Shown here: positions 1 to 9,188 of the stretch, piece by piece | How the letters are laid out: every line of letters starts with the position of its first letter | Position numbering within the stretch: the stretch's first letter is position 1 | NCBI GenBank assembly: GCA_021803245.1 | Contig: JAJZLT010000018.1 | Location: forward strand, 1-42,204 | Source: Microcaldota archaeon | GTDB taxonomy: Archaea; Micrarchaeota; Micrarchaeia; Micrarchaeales; CABMGC01 | DNA: 42,204 nt | Reading direction: 5' to 3' | Notes under the pieces: model-generated | Told to the model about the DNA's origin: nothing | Database searches by the model: none | The model's input: only the letters and a program-made list of their open reading frames with translations | Program-made: the position numbers and the translations under genes

Positions 1-206
1 TTATTTTATGCGGCGGATTGAACCCTAAAATATGACCAAAGACAGAGTAATAAGATCTCATCAGATATACCTTAATTCACGGTTCCGTGACGTATGCATA
101 TCGCTCGGCTATGAAATTGCCGTTTATCAAGAAATGGCAGTATCTTGTCCGTTTAATGTTGGCAGTATTATAGTGCAACCTCTAATAGCTCGTGAAAAAA
201 CAGATA

Positions 207-1484
207 TTATTGGCGGCCGAAGTTATCCGTGTCTATTTCTACAATAATCTGCCTTATTGCAAGTATATCGAATATCGCGAATAGGATACCCCCTACCAAG
301 AAACATAACGATACATTTACCGGAGGAGGCAAGGCATAGTTTATGGTTGACGTGCTCCCTAAGAGACTGATAGCATAGTAAAATAAAACCGAACCTAGAA
401 GATTGCCTATTATAAGAAATGCCGCACTTTTTATTCTGTTACCTGAAATAAGAACTGCGAGTGGCCAGATGTAATAGTAAGGTAACGTCTGCTTAAGCAA
501 CAGTAGCCAGACCAACAGCCCGATGGCCAAAATGTCTGTTAATTTTGCATTCTTAAATTTCTCCTTTTTCAATATACTGAACGATAATAATATGATAGCC
601 GCCATAGTGGTTACGATCCACACTTCGTCAATTAAGGTTGCCAAGGAAGATGTCAGTGGATTGGTTAGGGATAGTGTAGATGACAACAGACCGAATATTC
701 CAGAATATATATTAAATGTATAAAATTGCAATGCATTTGATTCAAATCCTATAAATGAGGAAAAAGAATTTGAAATGACGGCCATTGGAATGATAAAAAA
801 TATTATTATGGCCGCTATAACAATTGAAATTGATTTGTAAAAATCCCTTTTAGAATTTCTTAGAAGTGCTACAATAATTAGGATAAGCCCGATTATCGGG
901 TGAATTTTAAACAAAACCGCCATTGTGACAAATAAAACTCCCAGAAAGTTTTTTCTTTTTATGAATAGGTAGGTTCCGAAGGCCAGGAGCAATATGCCCA
1001 ATGAATCTCCTGTAAGAATCCTTAATGTGTCTTGTGCAAAAATAAGGAAAATTGCGGATAGAAAAATAGATTTGTATTTATTTACTTTAAGGGAGGTTAG
1101 GCTTTTGTAGACTAAAAATGTAACAAAATATATAATAATAAGGGAAAAGGCCTTGAAACCCAGATATATCTGGGCAGGATTATGCAATAGCGAGGTTATT
1201 AGGAGGTATGGCATTATCCAAAGTATAAAATATAGCGGCGGATAAGGCGCTTGCCAAGGCAGTATAGAATATGGCGACACCCCTGATGCGAATAGTGACA
1301 GCTTATATAAATCGGCATTTTGATATAAGTATGAAGCAGTTGTTACTGAAAGGATATAAAAACTGTATAAAATGGCCGTTATAAAAATGCCCAAAGCAAT
1401 GTCTTTCTTAGAAATTAATTTGTTTATCGAAAGGCATGTTTTTGCTGCATTATTCTTCATTTGCTTTTTGTTCATAAACAACAA
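207..1484 (-). CDS. Polytopic membrane glycosyltransferase, GT-C / GT87 (DUF2029)-like
   Basis: 425-aa ORF with about 10 hydrophobic segments and a PYPPLYFILW motif typical of GT-C mannosyltransferase-like proteins. Confidence 0.65.
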   Translation of the reverse strand: MLFMNKKQMKNNAAKTCLSINKLISKKDIALGIFITAILYSFYILSVTTASYLYQNADLYKLSLFASGVSPYSILPWQAPYPPLYFILWIMPYLLITSLLHNPAQIYLGFKAFSLIIIYFVTFLVYKSLTSLKVNKYKSIFLSAIFLIFAQDTLRILTGDSLGILLLAFGTYLFIKRKNFLGVLFVTMAVLFKIHPIIGLILIIVALLRNSKRDFYKSISIVIAAIIIFFIIPMAVISNSFSSFIGFESNALQFYTFNIYSGIFGLLSSTLSLTNPLTSSLATLIDEVWIVTTMAAIILLSFSILKKEKFKNAKLTDILAIGLLVWLLLLKQTLPYYYIWPLAVLISGNRIKSAAFLIIGNLLGSVLFYYAISLLGSTSTINYALPPPVNVSLCFLVGGILFAIFDILAIRQIIVEIDTDNFGRQ

Positions 1485-1958
1485 TAATTGATTTTATCTT
1501 TTACTTTGAATAGCTTTAATATCTTCTTCTTTTATGCGTTTCCCCGTATGATACGGAATTGGCTTGTAAGGTTAACCCTTTGCGCCTCTGTGGCTTGGGC
1601 CTAGGAGCCTTCTGCAGATGCATATTATCCTCTTGCTTCAGCCGGAACTCAGGCATATTGAATTGAAGCCTGGCTATTATGTAGTTAGATGGCAAGCACT
1701 GTTTTCGTACAGAATATTCCGGTAATCGCAGAATCTGCAGTTGTAGAAACCCAGGCATTGAAGTTCGGATTTGTCTTCTCAGCAGATGCCTTTGCCACGC
1801 CCCCCTCTTAATTGTATGCCTTAGTTTTTATTGCAATGGAGTCTGCTTTCTTTACCTTCTTTTCCCTTAGCAGCCATATCTCAGTAGGCCGACAAGCCAA
1901 TTATAAAATTCCTAAATACTATGCGCAGTCATCTGGGATCTGCTTATCCGGCGCAGGA

Positions 1959-2228
1959 TTAATCCCTGTGCATTGCAGGAATATGCTCGTGCACTTTGCG
2001 TGTCCTTTCCGGATCGCTGTATAATGCGACTCTGATTACCCTTGCCAGTGGGCTGTTGTGATCTCTTGCCAATGTTTTTGCTACTTTGCTTATATCGTCG
2101 CCAGCGATCTCCCCCTTTAATATAGGATTGCCATAATGCCTCATATGCGGCCTCTCGATTTCTGCCTCGTAATAAAGACGCCCCCTCCCTCCCTTTTCGT
2201 CCTTAGTCGATATACTCTGGATTGCCAT
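1959..2228 (-). CDS. Hypothetical protein (89 aa)
   Basis: ORF with plausible soluble composition and no overlapping better candidate; no recognised family. Confidence 0.5.
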   Translation of the reverse strand: MAIQSISTKDEKGGRGRLYYEAEIERPHMRHYGNPILKGEIAGDDISKVAKTLARDHNSPLARVIRVALYSDPERTRKVHEHIPAMHRD

Positions 2229-2377
2229 TTTATCACAGTCAATAAGATGTAAAATATGGTTTTTAAATGGAATGGTAGGGATTCGTTGCTAGTAGAAAGA
2301 CGATTACTCGACTTGGGTTTCCTGGATTTGACTGAAACCGAAGCGATGCTTAGAAGCGAGGGTTATATTTATCCTAT

Positions 2378-2611
2378 GTGCATAAGACATCAGGTTTAAT
2401 GAACAAGGATGTTCTGATTGCAGGGATTGGCTGGATTACGGCAGGTTTAGTCTCGCTGCTTGGCTGGCTTATTGAAGATGGGCAGGCATCTGAACCTGCC
2501 AATCTTCTTTATGTTGGTGTTCTCGTGATTGTTGTGGGCACGTCGCTTCTTATCTTAAACAAGAAAATAGAAACCATGGTCGATGCTGCCAAGCGCAGGG
2601 CTGGCAGATAA
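2378..2611 (+). CDS. Small membrane protein with two predicted TM helices
   Basis: 77-aa ORF with two hydrophobic segments (VLIAGIGWITAGLVSLLGWLI, LLYVGVLVIVVGTSLLIL); AT-rich TATA-like ttatatttatcc just upstream. Confidence 0.6.
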   Translation: MHKTSGLMNKDVLIAGIGWITAGLVSLLGWLIEDGQASEPANLLYVGVLVIVVGTSLLILNKKIETMVDAAKRRAGR

Positions 2612-2933
2612 GCGCCGCATGCCATGAATATTACGCATTCTTCCTTGGAAGTAGCCACAGACCTGACATAATCAATTTTTCTTATATGCTTTATAGCTTT
2701 TCTGCCTCTGACCTTTGCTTTTCATGAGCATTTGACAGTTTGACTGGGCAGCTATCCTGTTTTCTTTTGACTATAGTGCCTTCATAAAATTTAAAACGGC
2801 AAAAGGATGCCACAGCATCTGAACTTGATACCTCCCCATTCGGTATATAATGCCTGCACTCCAGAAGCTTTGAACGGCCCTGTCACAGATAAGTCTTAAA
2901 TAGATATAACAGGATTATTGGAAGTGTGTTTGT

Positions 2934-3230
2934 ATGGCAGATGTAGTTATTGTAGGTAATTTTGGTAGAAAAGAGACTGCCGGAAGAAAGGCAGAGATTG
3001 ACAGGCTGCTGTCTTCCGTGCTCAGGATGGCAACTGAGGTTGAAAAGTTGAACCCGCGTACTTCTGCTCCAGGCGCCCTTAGATTCGGAATCAGAGACGC
3101 AGAGGGGGCTTTTATCTCTTCGAAAGGCATATTGGAGCTGCATGAGAAAGCGCCATCAACTCTCAGGGCAGTAGTCGCCAATGCTATTCCGTCAATCAGG
3201 GATGGAAAAGGACCAGAAGACGCAGCTTAG
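2934..3230 (+). CDS. Hypothetical protein (98 aa)
   Basis: ORF preceded by TATA-like cttaaatagatata; soluble composition. Confidence 0.55.
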   Translation: MADVVIVGNFGRKETAGRKAEIDRLLSSVLRMATEVEKLNPRTSAPGALRFGIRDAEGAFISSKGILELHEKAPSTLRAVVANAIPSIRDGKGPEDAA

Positions 3231-3306
3231 CTGTCTCCATTTAAATTTGCTGCGCTGGCTTTGCCAAGTTTTAAATAAGACATGGAAGAAGTTTGAAATG
3301 GGGAGC

Positions 3307-3858
3307 ATGTTGTTGTACAAAAGTGTAATTTTATCCGGCACTCCTGCTTCAGGTAAATCTGCCCTTGCAAAGCTAATTGAACAGGAGTATGGATTGGAGA
3401 TCCATTCCATCGGCAAACTGTGGCGGCAGAAATGGGCAAAGCTGTATCCGAATAGGAATATTCCTTTTGAAGATTTCTGGAGAGGCAGCAGCCGCAAAGA
3501 CAATATGGAGATGGATAGACTAGCAAAGGAACTGATTGAGAAAGGAGGCGTTATAGCGGATTCTAGGTACGCTGCAATATACAGTGATGATAAATGCCTC
3601 AAGATCTTTTTGGATGCGGATCTTAAGTTGCGGGCAAGGAGGGTTTCCGGCAGGCAGGAGTATTCTGGAAAAACTATGGAAGAGATAGAGGGTATACTGG
3701 AAAAAAGAGAGGAAGACGAATGCGTGATAGGAAAGGACCTATTCGGAAAGGATTATCGTGACTCTTCAATTTACCATATTGTCCTGAACACCGGCTTACT
3801 TTCCATAGATCAGGAATTTGAGATAGTCTCTGCAGGGTTGGGGAAAAAGCGGGTATAA
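3307..3858 (+). CDS. P-loop nucleotide kinase, (d)CMP/cytidylate kinase-like
   Basis: N-terminal GTPASGKSALAKLI Walker A, DSRY and R-rich lid-like region; start chosen at the internal ATG just before the P-loop (ORF track starts at 3181). Confidence 0.7.
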   Translation: MLLYKSVILSGTPASGKSALAKLIEQEYGLEIHSIGKLWRQKWAKLYPNRNIPFEDFWRGSSRKDNMEMDRLAKELIEKGGVIADSRYAAIYSDDKCLKIFLDADLKLRARRVSGRQEYSGKTMEEIEGILEKREEDECVIGKDLFGKDYRDSSIYHIVLNTGLLSIDQEFEIVSAGLGKKRV

Positions 3859-4154
3859 TGAAGGTTTTTCTTATAGTGCATGGCGCGGTGCAGGGTGTAG
3901 GATATAGAAATCTTGTAAAGAACGTTGCCGTAAAGTGTGGAATCGTGGGAATGGTAAGAAATGCGGCAGACGGAAGCGTTCAGATCTATGCCGAAGGCAG
4001 CGACTCTTCAATTGAAGAGTTCATAAGCAGAATAGATGTAGATTATGACCAGGGGCCGCAGGTTTTTAACATAGAAAGGCATTATGAAGGCAGCCCCGAA
4101 TTCCCAGAAGAGCCGAGGAGCTTTAATTCCTTTGTTATAGAGAAGACAGTTTAG
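3858..4154 (+). CDS. Acylphosphatase
   Basis: VHGAVQGVGYRNLVKNVA...GIVGMVRNAADGSVQIYAEG signature; start overlaps the stop of the upstream kinase (TAATG). Confidence 0.9.
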   Translation: MKVFLIVHGAVQGVGYRNLVKNVAVKCGIVGMVRNAADGSVQIYAEGSDSSIEEFISRIDVDYDQGPQVFNIERHYEGSPEFPEEPRSFNSFVIEKTV

Positions 4155-5464
4155 CCTACTGTTATCTCGTCTTTAAGCGCAGGCACACTTGTTTCGTGAT
4201 CCTTCCTGATTGCCTCTGCAAGCTCATTGGACTTTGCCTTGTCACCATGTATGAGAATTACTTTGCCAAGGCCTTCCACCTTACCTACCAGGCTTACGAG
4301 TTGCTGCCTGTCCGAATGGGCAGAAAGGTGGTACTGCTCTACTTTTAGATTTACATCAACAAGCTTAGGCCCTACCCTTATTTTCCTGCTTCCGTTCACC
4401 AGCTCTCTCCCCCTGGTCCCTTCAGCCTGGTATCCGACTATAATCACCTTGTTGTTTGGATCTGCGCCCAGCCTTTCCATGTATTTGAGCACAGGCCCAC
4501 CGGTTAGCATGCCACTTGTCGTGACTATTATGCTAGGCTCTTTCTCCGTCATGACTTTTTTCCTCTCTGCCACGGTACCGACCTGGATAAAGTTCTTGCT
4601 CTTGAATGGATCGTCATCATTGAGCAAGATCCTTTTCTGAAGCTCTTCCCTGCAATAGATTACATTGTGCCGGTGGATACGCATAGCCTTGTTTATCATG
4701 CCATCTGCATAAATTGGCATAGGAGGTATCTGCCCTGATTTCATGTAATCGTCAAGGAGCAGGAGCATCTCCTGAGCTCTGCCGACTCCGAAGCTGGGTA
4801 TTATTATCTTTCCTCCGCTTGAAGCGGTTTCCTTTATGCTTCCTATCATTTGATTTATTATCACTTTTTCTGAAGGAAACATATCGGTATCGCCGCCATA
4901 AGTACTTTCCATCAGAAGCGTGTCAGCATGCAGCAGCTGCGTATACGCAGGCTCAAGCAACCTTGTGCCTCTCATATTCATGTCTCCAGTATAGATAAGC
5001 TTCTGCTTGCCGTCGCTTACCTCTATCATTGCGCTGCCCAGGATGTGGCCTGCAGGCACAAGCTTTATTGTGAGGTCTTTAACATTGAACTCCTGATGGA
5101 ATTCTACCAGCCTGAAGTGCTTCTGCATGTCTTGTAATCCGGTCTTCTCAACGTTTTCAGGCTCAGAGATGCGCAGATAATCAGTAACCAGTATATTTAT
5201 TAGCTCCATTGTCGGCTTTGTGGAGTAGACGGGATTGTTATAGCCCGTGGAGAAAACATGTGGAAGATAGGCTGAATGGTCCAGATGCGCGTGGGAGATT
5301 ATTATTGCATCTATCCCGGCAAGGTCTGCATCCTCTATCATGGGATATTCGTCTGCCCTGCCTATCTTAACCCCGCAATCGAGAAGCACCCTCGCATCAT
5401 TGCTCTCGAGCATTATGCAGCTCCTACCTATTTCTGATGCTGCTCCATAAAAGGTGAGCTTCAA
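4151..5464 (-). CDS. MBL-fold beta-CASP ribonuclease (aCPSF2 / RNase J-like, no KH domain)
   Basis: SHAHLDHSAYLP metal-binding motif, TSGMLTGGPVLKY, HLSAHSDRQQL and HGD motifs of the beta-CASP family. Confidence 0.9.
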   Translation of the reverse strand: MKLTFYGAASEIGRSCIMLESNDARVLLDCGVKIGRADEYPMIEDADLAGIDAIIISHAHLDHSAYLPHVFSTGYNNPVYSTKPTMELINILVTDYLRISEPENVEKTGLQDMQKHFRLVEFHQEFNVKDLTIKLVPAGHILGSAMIEVSDGKQKLIYTGDMNMRGTRLLEPAYTQLLHADTLLMESTYGGDTDMFPSEKVIINQMIGSIKETASSGGKIIIPSFGVGRAQEMLLLLDDYMKSGQIPPMPIYADGMINKAMRIHRHNVIYCREELQKRILLNDDDPFKSKNFIQVGTVAERKKVMTEKEPSIIVTTSGMLTGGPVLKYMERLGADPNNKVIIVGYQAEGTRGRELVNGSRKIRVGPKLVDVNLKVEQYHLSAHSDRQQLVSLVGKVEGLGKVILIHGDKAKSNELAEAIRKDHETSVPALKDEITVG

Positions 5465-6205
5465 TCAAGCACCGTCTTCATCCTCAGGCTTCTCTTCCTT
5501 CTTATCCTTTATGATGGCTATATCTGCGAAGCTTATCTCCGCATGCTTTGGTTCGATCGCAACATGCTTCTGCTGCCTCTGGACCTGGCTTCTCTTTTCA
5601 TAGCCATTCAATTTCCTGAGCCTAGAATAAAGATCGTCAAGCGTCTTTTCTATGCCTTCCAATTCCTTGCCTGACTCGTCAAGCTTCTTGTTCAGGTAGT
5701 CTATATCACTGGCTATAAACTCTGCCTTCCTGACAAGCCGGTAGCTCTTTATGGCTTCGTCAAGTTCAGCCTCTATCTCATTCTTCTTCCTTATGAGCTC
5801 TTTCTCGGCTTCAAGTGTATATGCTTCTGTAGCTATCCTGAACTCTATATTCTCCTTTCTTCTCCTTAAATATCCTATGTTCTTAGTATTCTTCTTGCTT
5901 ATCTCTGAAAGCTTCTTGGTAGCTTCCTGTTCTGCAAGCTTGTATGAGAGCCTTCTTCTGTACCTCTTTATATTTTCTATGATCCCGATCCGCTTCTTCT
6001 TCTGCTCTTCTATATCCCTTGCTATCTGCTGCGATTCGGTGAGAGGCTTCTCAGGTTTGGCCTCCTTTGCTTCCTCCTTGGAAGCGCTTTGCGCAGGCTT
6101 CTCTTCTGGCTGCAGTTTGGAGTCTGTAGCTGTGGCTGGCTCAATTGCTTTTTTTGGCTCTTCATTCTCTACGCTGGTATCCTTCTCTTCCAGTAAATCG
6201 CCTAT
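5465..6205 (-). CDS. Coiled-coil protein with unresolved start codon (outer bound shown; CTG candidate at 6193)
   Basis: Continuous open frame from stop codon 6209-6211 to 5465 with a long charged K/E/R-rich helical region; the ORF track only reports the distal 65 aa (5465..5662) because no ATG/GTG/TTG occurs upstream. Confidence 0.7.
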   Translation of the reverse strand: MGDLLEEKDTSVENEEPKKAIEPATATDSKLQPEEKPAQSASKEEAKEAKPEKPLTESQQIARDIEEQKKKRIGIIENIKRYRRRLSYKLAEQEATKKLSEISKKNTKNIGYLRRRKENIEFRIATEAYTLEAEKELIRKKNEIEAELDEAIKSYRLVRKAEFIASDIDYLNKKLDESGKELEGIEKTLDDLYSRLRKLNGYEKRSQVQRQQKHVAIEPKHAEISFADIAIIKDKKEEKPEDEDGA

Positions 6206-7358
6206 TTTCTAAAGCCTTTTTATAAACATCAATGAGTTCAGTAGCGACTTTTTCCGTAGAAAACTTCATCGCCGTATTCACTGCGTGCTTAATATATGGC
6301 TTAGGATTATTTAAAACCTTTTCTATTTTCCTTGCACACGCCCTATAATTGCCTGGTTCGAATTTCTCGCCGTTTGTTCCGTCTATTACGAGATCCCGGA
6401 GGGCCATGAAATCTGCGCAGACGATCGGCTTGCCCATTGCCATTGCCTCTATGGAGACTATGCCCTGCGTCTCGAATGTAGATGGCAGGCAGAAGACATC
6501 GGAAGCAGCATAAAGCTTTGGCAGCATTTCCTTGGGCACTTTGCCCATGAAAATGACATTGTTAAGGCCTAGCCGGAGTGCGAGGCTCTTGTAATACATC
6601 TCTGCTGGCCCGGACCCGCCTATTACAACTTTCATATCGCCTTTTCTGGAGAGAATTTTTGCCGCCTTAAGCAGAACCTCTAGCTTCTTCTCTTTGCTTA
6701 GCCTGCCCACGTAAAGTATCATTTTCTCGTTGCCTTTTATGCCTAGGTTCTGCCTTAACCCATTTCCATTTACCTTGGGATTGAAGATTTTAAGGTCTAC
6801 GCCGTTCGGTACCACCTCGGTCCTCTCGACTCCATCACGCAGCAGTATCTTCCTTACTGCTTCTGAAGGGGCTATGGTCAGATCGCATCTTTTGTAGAAG
6901 AAAGTCACGTAACTCCAAAGGTATTTGCCGGTAAATTCCTTTAGATACTTATTTTTTGGATAGTACTGCATTATCAGCTCCTTGTTGTTTATCATTGTAT
7001 GGAATGAGCCTATCAGCGGCTTTCCGAGAGCGCGGGCGTTTAGCACTCCTGCAAAGCCCATCATAAAAGGCGTATGCACATGTACTAAATCTGCATCTAT
7101 ATTTCTTAGCTTCATCATAGAGCTGTACGGAAATATGGCAACATTATACTGGGGATACTGCCTGAATGGAACACCAGGGTATAGAAATACCTTGTTATTT
7201 GAATATTTTTTCTTATATGCGCTTATGTTGTATGTGCTGAAGATATATACATTATGGCCCCTTGATTCTAGCTCTTTCTTGACCCCGAGTATGGAGGTTA
7301 CCACACCATCCGTGGCAGGCAGATATGAATCAGTGTAGAATGCTATATTAAGTTTCAT
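6162..7358 (-). CDS. GT4-family glycosyltransferase
   Basis: TDSYLPATDGVVTSI N-terminus, LYVGRLSKEKKLEVLLKA, GSGPAEMYYKSLA, CLPSTFETQGIVSIEAMAMGKPIV. Confidence 0.92.
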   Translation of the reverse strand: MKLNIAFYTDSYLPATDGVVTSILGVKKELESRGHNVYIFSTYNISAYKKKYSNNKVFLYPGVPFRQYPQYNVAIFPYSSMMKLRNIDADLVHVHTPFMMGFAGVLNARALGKPLIGSFHTMINNKELIMQYYPKNKYLKEFTGKYLWSYVTFFYKRCDLTIAPSEAVRKILLRDGVERTEVVPNGVDLKIFNPKVNGNGLRQNLGIKGNEKMILYVGRLSKEKKLEVLLKAAKILSRKGDMKVVIGGSGPAEMYYKSLALRLGLNNVIFMGKVPKEMLPKLYAASDVFCLPSTFETQGIVSIEAMAMGKPIVCADFMALRDLVIDGTNGEKFEPGNYRACARKIEKVLNNPKPYIKHAVNTAMKFSTEKVATELIDVYKKALENRRFTGREGYQRRE

Positions 7359-7374
7359 AAATTACACTGAATGG

Positions 7375-7764
7375 CTATAGCTTTATAGCCTCGCCGCCCG
7401 CTGCCTTTATCTTTTCAATCGCCTTTTTGGAGAAAGATGCCGCCTTTATTGATATCGGGGAGGTTATTGAGCCTCCGCCGAGTACCTTGTAGCCTGGTAG
7501 CGATATCTCTTTGCTATCGCCTTTTACAGATTGTAGAATAGAATCCAGATTAATCTCAGTTAGCCTGCGCTTCCTGAACGGCGTGAATCCGTGTGAACCG
7601 ATTGTGTCTTTTTCATACACTACTTTATGCGAGAACTTGTGCTTGACTCCGCCCCTGCCTACGCCCCCTCTGTCTCCTCCGCCTCGCCTGTTCTTTATGT
7701 TTCCTGCACCCCAGCTCCTATTTCCCAAATACTTCCTGCTCCTCTTTTTTGCTCTTACTACCAT
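7375..7764 (-). CDS. rpl15: Large-subunit ribosomal protein uL15
   Basis: Gly/Arg-rich N-terminus RSRKYLGNRSWGAGNIKNRRGGGDRGG and KVLGGGSI...AAGGEAIKL C-terminus; adjacent to uL30; start taken at MVVRAKKR. Confidence 0.93.
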   Translation of the reverse strand: MVVRAKKRSRKYLGNRSWGAGNIKNRRGGGDRGGVGRGGVKHKFSHKVVYEKDTIGSHGFTPFRKRRLTEINLDSILQSVKGDSKEISLPGYKVLGGGSITSPISIKAASFSKKAIEKIKAAGGEAIKL

Positions 7765-7775
7765 AGTAAACACAT

Positions 7776-8204
7776 TTAGGACATTCTTTTTATAAGCTCG
7801 TTTATCTTTTCTCCGCGGTATCCCAAAGCCCCGCCTGCATTAAAACCTATCTTCGTGCCTTCATAGCCGTGCCTTGGAGGGTGCATTCTTAGCGGCACTT
7901 CTCCTGTAACTTCCTTCATGCTTTTCTTACCGGTTGCAAGTGCATTTAAGTCTTCCTTGCTTATCTTTATACCTCTCTTGCTGAAGAGCTTTTCCAGGGT
8001 TTCTTCATTCGCTTCACCATAAGTTATAAAATTGTTGCATTTATTGAGCATTCCGAGGTTTGATTTTGAGCCATATAGCAGCACCATATTGTTGACGCGC
8101 TTTAGGTTCATTCTGTTCAGGGTTTCGGTTATGTTGCGCCTTACGCCAACTCTGCCTCTGACCCTGACTATTGCAATTAGCTTGTTCTCAAGATTAGCCT
8201 TCAT
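7776..8204 (-). CDS. rpl30: Large-subunit ribosomal protein uL30 (archaeal type)
   Basis: IAIVRVRGRVGVRRNITETLNRMNLKRVNN signature, adjacent to uL15. Confidence 0.92.
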   Translation of the reverse strand: MKANLENKLIAIVRVRGRVGVRRNITETLNRMNLKRVNNMVLLYGSKSNLGMLNKCNNFITYGEANEETLEKLFSKRGIKISKEDLNALATGKKSMKEVTGEVPLRMHPPRHGYEGTKIGFNAGGALGYRGEKINELIKRMS

Positions 8205-8383
8205 TGTATTTACCTGTAGGAGTAAAATATTTCTCGCTGAATTATGAGAAATATATCCCTATTAATGTTTAAATATCTTTGTGACTTGGGCCTGGCAGCT
8301 AAAAGCCCCATAGGCAGACACCCTGGCGCCTATGTATAAAAATATATTTAAATAGAGCCTTACAATCTATATTAGGGGTCAAT

Positions 8384-9184
8384 TTGAAAGGCATCTCCGC
8401 TTTCGTTCTTGTGTTTTCTGCATGGGCCATGTTTGCAGTTTCCCATGCATATTACAACGTCACCTACGTAAACGTTACCGTCTCGCTTAACAGCAACCAG
8501 AGTGCGCATGTGGTAGAGAACTATGACCTGTACATAAGCAATACTTCCATAAACCAGTATGTGCAGACCAGAAGTGCCATAGATCTTACCCTTAACTATT
8601 GGCAGAACATGATAGGCACCACTAATCTAAGAGAACATCTCACTTCTCCAAACAGCAGCATATATGGCTTTAAGTTCCTGCCTGGTCCTTTCGTGCCGTC
8701 CAAAAACGGAAATGGCGGCTACGCTTTGCTGACCATGGATTATTACATAAACAACGCGACATCCGTACGTGACATTGCACCCAGAAAATTTGAATATACA
8801 TTCAATGACAGTGTACTTGATTTCAACCATACCGGCTCGGGAGAAATCCTCCAATACGACACAAGGCTTAATATAATAATACCCGGAGATTCGTATGCGG
8901 TTTCAGTATATCCATTGCCGGACATGCCTGCGCCGAACTTCTTGGGCAATTACTCGAATGTTACTGAGTTCTCGTGGTTTCAGGGAGAGCCGCTTACGGA
9001 TTTCTCTTTTAGCTACATTACTACTGAATCGATGGAAGCGGAGGTTTTGAATTATTTTACAAATTTATATAGGGACTACACCACACCTATTTACTCCTTC
9101 GGCATACTTGTGTTAATAGCCATGATACTTTATGCCTATATAAAATCTTCTGAAATAATGCGTGGTGGCAGGAAGAGAAAATGA
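8384..9184 (+). CDS. Secreted/membrane-anchored hypothetical protein with C-terminal TM helix
   Basis: 266-aa ORF (TTG start) with signal-peptide-like N-terminus, N-glycosylation-rich ectodomain and C-terminal TM followed by RGGRKRK; TATA-like tataaaaatatatttaaatag upstream. Confidence 0.75.
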   Translation: MKGISAFVLVFSAWAMFAVSHAYYNVTYVNVTVSLNSNQSAHVVENYDLYISNTSINQYVQTRSAIDLTLNYWQNMIGTTNLREHLTSPNSSIYGFKFLPGPFVPSKNGNGGYALLTMDYYINNATSVRDIAPRKFEYTFNDSVLDFNHTGSGEILQYDTRLNIIIPGDSYAVSVYPLPDMPAPNFLGNYSNVTEFSWFQGEPLTDFSFSYITTESMEAEVLNYFTNLYRDYTTPIYSFGILVLIAMILYAYIKSSEIMRGGRKRK

Positions 9185-9188
9185 GGCT

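Noticed and set aside
32-247. 71-aa plus-strand ORF at the window start
   Set aside because: Overlaps the C-terminal end of the GT-C gene on the other strand and shows no family features.
1516-1758. 80-aa minus-strand ORF in a gene-poor stretch
   Set aside because: No recognisable features, no clear promoter or RBS; cannot be distinguished from chance.
5751-6212. 153-aa plus-strand hydrophobic ORF
   Set aside because: It is the antisense of the coiled-coil ORF; SSSSASISFFF composition is the mirror of E/K-rich coding.
6354-6372. GGTTCGAATTT resembling a tRNA T-loop
   Set aside because: Inside the GT4 coding sequence, with no matching acceptor, D or anticodon arms.
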